Assembly (NCBI GenBank): GCA_003667245.1
Contig: RCNN01000126.1
Location: 54,721 to 118,720, forward strand
DNA from: Heterostelium multicystogenum
Taxonomy: Eukaryota > Evosea > Eumycetozoa > Acytosteliales > Acytosteliaceae
Direction of reading: 5' to 3'
DNA: 64,000 nucleotides
The notes beneath the pieces were generated by a model. That model worked only from the letters and a program-made list of their open reading frames with translations, was not told the DNA's origin and ran no database searches. Below are positions 59,411 through 64,000 of this stretch, piece by piece; positions within the stretch are counted from its first letter, which is position 1, and every line of letters begins with the position of its first letter. Made by a program: the position numbers and the translations under genes.

Positions 59411-59658
59411 TTTAGAAGAACTAATTAAATTAAAAAAAGCGCTAAAAATATAATACAAAAAATCGTTTCCCAATCATTTTATTTTTCATTTTTGACATTG
59501 CAAACATCAATTCACTTTCACTATCGTTATCGTTCTTTTAATATAATACTCATATTCGAATTATTATTGAATTCTATAGATAGATTTAGATATTCCTTTG
59601 ATTGATATTATATATAGAATCTATACAATAGTATTGTAAAGATATAATAGACTATATC

Positions 59659-59682
59659 ATTCATTCATTCATTCATTCATTC
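59659..59682. repeat. Tetranucleotide repeat (CATT)n
   Basis: Six CATT units just upstream of the CECR2-like start codon, in the probable 5' UTR. Confidence 0.85.
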
Positions 59683-59704
59683 TAAAACATAAATAAGAAA
59701 GGCA

Positions 59705-61095
59705 ATGTCAACTACGACAACAACTACAACAACGACAAAATGGAACCACCAATGGTATATATAAAAGATAAAGATTCAAATGCTACAACTGATACTGTTG
59801 AAGATAGTGAGTATATCTATTGCAACCGATCGAATCGAATCGAAGCTGAGAGTATGAGCTAACTTATTCTGCTTCCAAATATAAAAGAAAAAGATGAAAT
59901 TAGATCAATTGTGGCAAATGGCATTTGTACATCATTTTCTCACATTGTTTGTCAAGCCTTTACATGTCAAGACAATCTATATAGATGAATTGGAGAGTGC
60001 ATTGTTGGATCCCGATCAATATAAGACCTATCTTTCAGATTTTATTTGTACCTTTACTCCGTCCTGTTGCCAAACCTAAAACTGGTGGTATAAAGTAAGC
60101 ATCGTTTTGCAAACTGACTCGTTAGACTGTTGTTGCATGCTAACTTGAATATCGTCTTATTTTGAAGTGCAGAGACATGGGAAAGTGTTTCTAAACATGA
60201 AGTAACAAAGAAAGCATTCGAATGCTTTGTGGACAATTCACCCTACCCAGAGGATTCAGAGAGCTTTGCAAGTCTGTCGCTGATGGATAGAGTTTTGGTT
60301 TTGAAGGGATTGTGCGATTTGCATTTGCTCAAATCAAAGCCACTTTTGGAAAATATAAGCGAAATCATCACAAACCATGAGCAAGAAAACCTGAGAGTGT
60401 CGCCCATTGGCTACGACAAAGACAAGATGTGTTACTGGTATTTCGGTGACACTCGACTATATAGAGAACCAAAGCAGATTCTAACACGACGTACAAACAC
60501 TCCAACCAAGCCAAAAAAAGGCGAGAAGCGTTGGGAGCTGGTGTGCAGCACAAAGGAGGAGTGGACCAACTTCTTGGCCTCCATTGAAAGCAGTGACTCG
60601 ACAAATGAGAAGCAATTGCACCAAGCGCTGTCGGAGCAATTAGAGGATGTCTACGAGGAGATGGATGCATATCACAAATATTGCTTGCGAAAGGAGCGTG
60701 AGAAACAGCAGGCACAACAAAATAAGTTTTTGAATAATCTAGGTAACTCTGGTTTGGTCTTAAGACAGTTCCGTTCACCTCGTTTGGCGGAGTTACAAAT
60801 TAAAAAACTAGAGGAGAGAGACAGGAGCAAGAGCGAAAGAAACAGCTTTGGACTGGGGAAAGACAAGAGAGGGGACGACGATGACGACGAAGCAGAAGGA
60901 TCTGAAGAAGACGAAGAATTTGACCAACATGAAATGCAACACAGAATACTTGGACTCAGACCAAGAAAAAGACAAGCAACTTTACACAACAACATCAACG
61001 GAAGTAGCAATCAAAATGGATCTACTGGTGCAGCGATTCAGCAGACAAGCAGTGGTAGAAGATTGTCACCCGCCAGCTTGATGAGAATGGATTAA
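59705..61095 (+). CDS. CECR2-like DDT/WHIM-domain protein, probable ISWI partner
   Basis: Probable accessory subunit of an ISWI-type chromatin remodeller. Exons 59705-59806, 59888-60094 and 60168-61095. The start is MSTTTT at 59705, or MEPPMVYIKDKDS at 59740; a missing A in the AAAATGG between them would unite the two. A DDT-type domain reads LDQLWQMAFVHHFLTLFVKP, TIYIDELESALLDPDQYKTY and, after one base correction near 60052, LLRPVAKPKTGGI. Exon 3 has the WHIM/WSD blocks SLMDRVLVLKGLCDLHLL, SPIGYDKDKMCYWYFGDTRL and RWELVCSTKEEWTNFLASIE. These match the order in CECR2. No bromodomain follows. The tail is acidic, then basic. The C-terminus may continue in another frame (ENGLTNASPLSSPQQSNRD, then Glu-rich) to about 61260. 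Confidence 0.78.
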
Positions 61096-61624
61096 CCAAT
61101 GCTTCCCCGTTATCCTCGCCACAACAAAGTAATAGAGACTGAAGTTGAGACTGCTACCGACGACAAAAGCAGCAGAGGAGGAAGAAACAGAGGAAACAAC
61201 CGATAATAATAATAAAAACCCTGAAGCAGAAGAGGTCGAATGTCGCTTCAGACTAAACACCACATCATTAACTTACCAATCTCTTCTCCTTTTTTGTTGT
61301 TTTTGGTGTGAAATGTCAGTATTGGCAATCATTTCACTTATACCACAACACAACCTAATTTAATTTTTTATTTTTAATGACACACCTATGCTTGCAAGAC
61401 GCTTCATATGAAATTGAAATTTTTAAGCTAGTGTGGTTTTGCAAAGTTTAGAACAACAAAGTTTGATATTATTATCAAACAAACTATTGTATTATATTTA
61501 TAGCTTTTGTTAGTTATAAATAGTTAATATTATAGTCACTTACTATTTATATTGTATCTCTATTTCATCAGGTATTGGATCAGATAATAATAGATAATAG
61601 ATTGTTTGACACATACTTTTAATA
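61096..61624. other. Spacer after the CECR2-like gene
   Basis: The first 160 bases look like coding sequence in shifted frames (Gln/Ser-rich, then a Glu/Asn-rich stretch) and may be the true C-terminus of the CECR2-like protein. The rest is AT-rich and contains the promoter of the BSD gene. Confidence 0.45.
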
Positions 61625-62577
61625 ATGAATTTCTTTAAGAAGATCTTTGATATCGAAACTAAGACCGATGAATCAAGAGAAAGAGAAGAGCTTGGTATTA
61701 CAGACGAGTTGATTTCTTTCGTAAAGAACATTTCAAAGTATCCAGAATCCTTTAAAGATTTCCCAATACAAACATTATCAAATTCACGTATGTTTTATTT
61801 CACCAATGCAATACTATTATAATAGTATTAATATCTGGTTATCGCTTATTCATTCTCGTTTTTCAGCGTTTAGATTAAGCTCTCTACAGACAAGACATGT
61901 CAATAAGATTATAACTATAGTAGAGTCACTCGATGAATTGAGATATAAACTTTGTCCTTCGGTGATGAAAGATGATACATTTTGGAGGATTTATTTCATT
62001 CATATTTCAAAGGTTACACCACAAACCTTTGATACAGATGGTAAGTGCAAGCTATCCTTTGAGATATCCTGGTGTGCTCGAAAACTAAGATGATTCTCTA
62101 CTTTTAAATACTCTAGATATACATAGAAAACCATCGAGTCTTGATGAGTTAGATTCTCATTTCGACCAATTACAAAATTCAGATCGACTTATCTCAATTT
62201 GATCAGGGACTGAATGAAGATGAAGACAACTACTATTCTGACAATACTTATTTAGATCGACAGCGCAAAGAAAAAGGAATTGGAAACGACACAGAAGCAG
62301 AAGTACCAAATTTAGAAAACTGCTGGTTGCACTCAAAATAAGCTAATAACGACAGACCAGGAAAATATTACTAAAGAAAGAACTACAACAACAGCAACAT
62401 CAATCACCATATATTCAACAACAAAATCACCAGCATTTACCACAACAACAACAACAGCCACTTTCACCGTCAAACACAACACAACCAGTAAAACCATCGA
62501 GTCCTGGATTTTTTGATGAGGTTTTAATGCATTCAAATAAATACAATAGCATTAGCTATATTAGTAATTATTTGTAA
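61625..62577 (+). CDS. BSD-domain protein
   Basis: Exons 61625-61787, 61867-62040 and 62117-62577, GT/AG introns in phase. It starts MNFFKKIFDIETKTDES. The BSD region reads REELGITDELISFVKNISKY, PESFKDFPIQ, FRLSSLQTRHVNKIITIVES and LCPSVMKDDTFWRIYFIHIS, with the Phe-Trp pair that defines BSD. The arrangement is closest to the plant and animal BSD proteins that are not TFIIH subunits (BSDC1-like). Exon 3 adds HRKPSSLDELDSHFDQLQ, an acidic stretch, a Gln-rich stretch and KPSSPGFFDEVLMHSNKYNS, ending at 62577. Two or three one-base changes (near 62190, 62320 and 62375) are needed in exon 3. Function of this group is unclear. Confidence 0.75.
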
Positions 62578-62886
62578 TATAATTATCAGATAATAATTAG
62601 ATTATCTCCTAAATTCTGGATCTGTAAGATTGTGGCGCAACATTCCAGACAATACAAACAATTCCATCCAACCATTGAATTGGCAAAGAGCACAACTTCT
62701 TTCATCCAAACTCCATAATGGTATTCATTTAATTTGTGGATGGGACATTAAATTTCCAGACCTGAGAGTTTGTAATAAAGTCCATTTAAATTATTATGAT
62801 CTCAATCAAATTAATATTCTGAGACAAACCTATTCAATAACTTATCAAAATACCTCTTTAATAAAACTAGGTTGATTGATTTAGTC
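62578..62886 (+). pseudogene. Orphan coding-like fragment
   Basis: From about 62600 to 62875 one frame reads SGSVRLWRNIPDNTNNSIQP, WQRAQLLSSKLHNGIHLICG and WDIKFPDLRVCNKVHLNYYD, then a stop. Amino-acid use is protein-like (Trp, Arg, Cys, Leu). There is no convincing start: the first Met is inside (62630). Upstream is an AG that could be an acceptor. It could be a gene fragment or the last exon of an unrecognised gene. No family recognised. Confidence 0.35.
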
Positions 62887-64000
62887 TTAATAAATAACAT
62901 TAAAAAGAAGGCTTTTATTCAAATTCATAACGTGCTTCACATATTCGTATACTGACCAGACAATGGCAGAGCTCATAGAATGAAAAACAATTCTTGGTTT
63001 GACACCACTCATAAGACCGGCAACACCCTCTTCTTTCCAAATGGTACGCATGGCGTCGACCATACCGCTATAGTGTCTTCCAATGTCACCTTGGCATTGG
63101 AGTCTGGTCTTTGCTACATCGAATGGGTTGGTAAAACCAGCGGCAACCATACCGGCACCACCTCCAGCCACCAAATGCAGCATCAATGTATAGTTCTTTT
63201 CGTTCTTCTTGTGCAGTGGCTCAATCAATTTCTTTAAACTCTCGTATGAAAGCGAAATAAAATCCGTAATATGGTACATTCATGACTAATGAAGTTGTGT
63301 ATCCTGCATAAAAAGCTCTTATTCCCTCTCTTGTCCACATGCTTCTCATGCAGTCGAACATTCCACCATAGTTTTGTCATTTGTAATTGCATTCTTTGTT
63401 TAAACTGCATCCATCGGTGATGCAACGCTTCACTAACCATCTGTAATCGGCAAGCAAACAAGTATTAGTAATCAAAATTGATCAATACAGGCACATTTCC
63501 AATGATTACACAACAGTAGCAAAAGCACCAGCTGCACCTGTCTTTATTGGATGATGATGAGCCTTGTCACCACCGCATATTTTATGTCTAAGATACTCGT
63601 AAAATTGCAAAGTGAATTGCATGGGCAGGAGCTGTATATTGATTAATAATTAAGAGGTAGGTTAATTGATGGATTCAAAGATTCCAGATATTTTTGATTT
63701 GATCATTTTTTTTTTTTTTTTTGGACGATTTTTTTTGTTTTGATTTTTCGTCTTGACGAAAGAATGACCATCACATACCTGCACCTGAAGCTACAGCTGT
63801 TACACCTTTAAACAATCCACTGACACCTGATCTTGAAATGATTTGCTTGGTCATTTGTAATCCTGTCGTTTGATATTTCCTGTAACTGCTTGTATATGAG
63901 TCTATCATGTATATAAAATACATTAGAATAAGATCTTATGAGAGATATCCTATCAACATACTTTAACAGTATCGATTGGATACATTCCAACATGTTCTGC
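62887..64000 (-). CDS. mcfF: Mitoferrin, mitochondrial iron carrier (5' end outside window)
   Basis: SLC25-family carrier that imports iron into mitochondria for haem and Fe-S synthesis. Exons visible: 64000-63962 (incomplete), 63901-63779, 63631-63510 and 63440-62887. The first repeat has AEHVGMYPIDTVKTHIQ, the second VSEAFASPMDAVKQRMQ-like (one base correction near 63402), the third NPFDVAKTRLQCQGDIGRHY. Each carries the Px[DE]xx[KR] signature. Between them are REGIRAFYAGYTTSLVMNVP and GVKPRIVFHSMSSAIVWSVY, typical of mitoferrin. Further one-base changes are needed near 63375, 63235 and in the upstream exons. The C-terminus MNLNKSLLFNVIY ends at 62887. The N-terminus is missing. The symbol follows the D. 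discoideum mitoferrin. Confidence 0.85.
63706..63722. repeat. Poly(T) tract inside a mitoferrin intron
   Basis: Seventeen T on the plus strand (A on the coding strand), between the exons at 63779 and 63631. Confidence 0.85.

Larger units (their letters stand above)
55023..59704. other. Long intergenic region (4.7 kb)
   Basis: The largest gene-poor interval in the window, between divergent trfA and CECR2-like genes. Holds T runs at 55376-55397 and 56886-56902, a GAT repeat at 57412-57430, CATT repeats at 59659-59682, CA/GT-rich boxes at 56730-56880 and 58185-58290, and a possible mini-gene at 59184-59410. The tract 58380-58570 is CAA/CTA-rich. No other coding signal or RNA gene was recognised. 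Confidence 0.5.

Noticed and set aside
1..64000. Transposon (DIRS, TRE or DNA transposon)
   Set aside because: No reverse transcriptase, transposase or tyrosine-recombinase motif and no long terminal repeats were seen on either strand.

Overview
The window is eukaryotic and most probably comes from a dictyostelid social amoeba. The evidence is: very AT-rich spacers, short introns (about 50-130 bases) that begin GTAAGT or GTATGT and end in TAG/CAG, long Gln/Asn/Thr/Ser homopolymers inside proteins, and families characteristic of the group (HssA/2C-type Gly-rich miniprotein, SdrD-B colossin-like secreted protein, dictyostelid-type ankyrin repeats, B-box plus propeller-like proteins, and the TrfA/Ssn6 corepressor). 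Coding regions are less AT-biased than in Dictyostelium discoideum, so a relative such as a polysphondylid or cavenderid is likely. The species cannot be fixed from the sequence alone.

Layout: 0.8-2.8 kb VPS9 Rab-GEF (-); 4.9-6.1 PfkB-type kinase (+); 6.4-9.2 RBR ubiquitin ligase with an N-terminal GAT-like helical region (-); 11.8-13.2 tRNA-dihydrouridine synthase (-); 13.5-15.3 PH-domain Pro/Gln-rich protein (-); 16.2-17.4 RS-rich protein (-); 17.5-17.8 decayed coding fragment; 18.1-19.5 ankyrin protein (+); 19.6-21.2 B-box protein (-); 21.5-21.8 HssA-like miniprotein (-); 23.5-26.4 SS18-like/Q-rich/Myb-like protein (+); 26.8-27.2 SERF/4F5 protein (-); 29.0-31.8 calponin-homology protein with a huge charged helix (+); 33.0-33.8 SdrD-B secreted protein (+); 33.9-35.7 membrane serine carboxypeptidase (-); 37.6-38.4 UBE2H-type E2 (+); 38.8-39.8 Fis1-like TPR protein (-); 40.9-41.9 RNF126-like RING E3 (+); 42.4-43.7 PB1 protein (-); 45.6-46.3 ITP/XTP phosphatase (+); 47.9-49.0 papain-like protease (+); 49.3-50.9 transmembrane PDI (+); 51.0-51.7 coiled-coil protein (-); 51.9-55.0 trfA (-); 55.0-59.7 long spacer with CA/GT-rich boxes and a possible mini-gene; 59.7-61.1 CECR2-like DDT/WHIM protein (+); 61.6-62.6 BSD protein (+); 62.9-64.0 mitoferrin, 5' truncated by the window edge (-).

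The genes do not form operons, but themes recur. Ubiquitin transfer is represented by an E2 and two E3s; chromatin and transcription by SS18-Myb, CECR2-like and TrfA; endolysosomal or secretory processing by VPS9, cysteine protease, carboxypeptidase and PDI.

Nearly half of the genes can only be read through if single-base indels are assumed, and most of these sit at A or T homopolymers. The conserved domains on both sides remain intact, so I read these as draft-sequence errors rather than pseudogenes. No rRNA, tRNA, CRISPR array or intact transposon was recognised.
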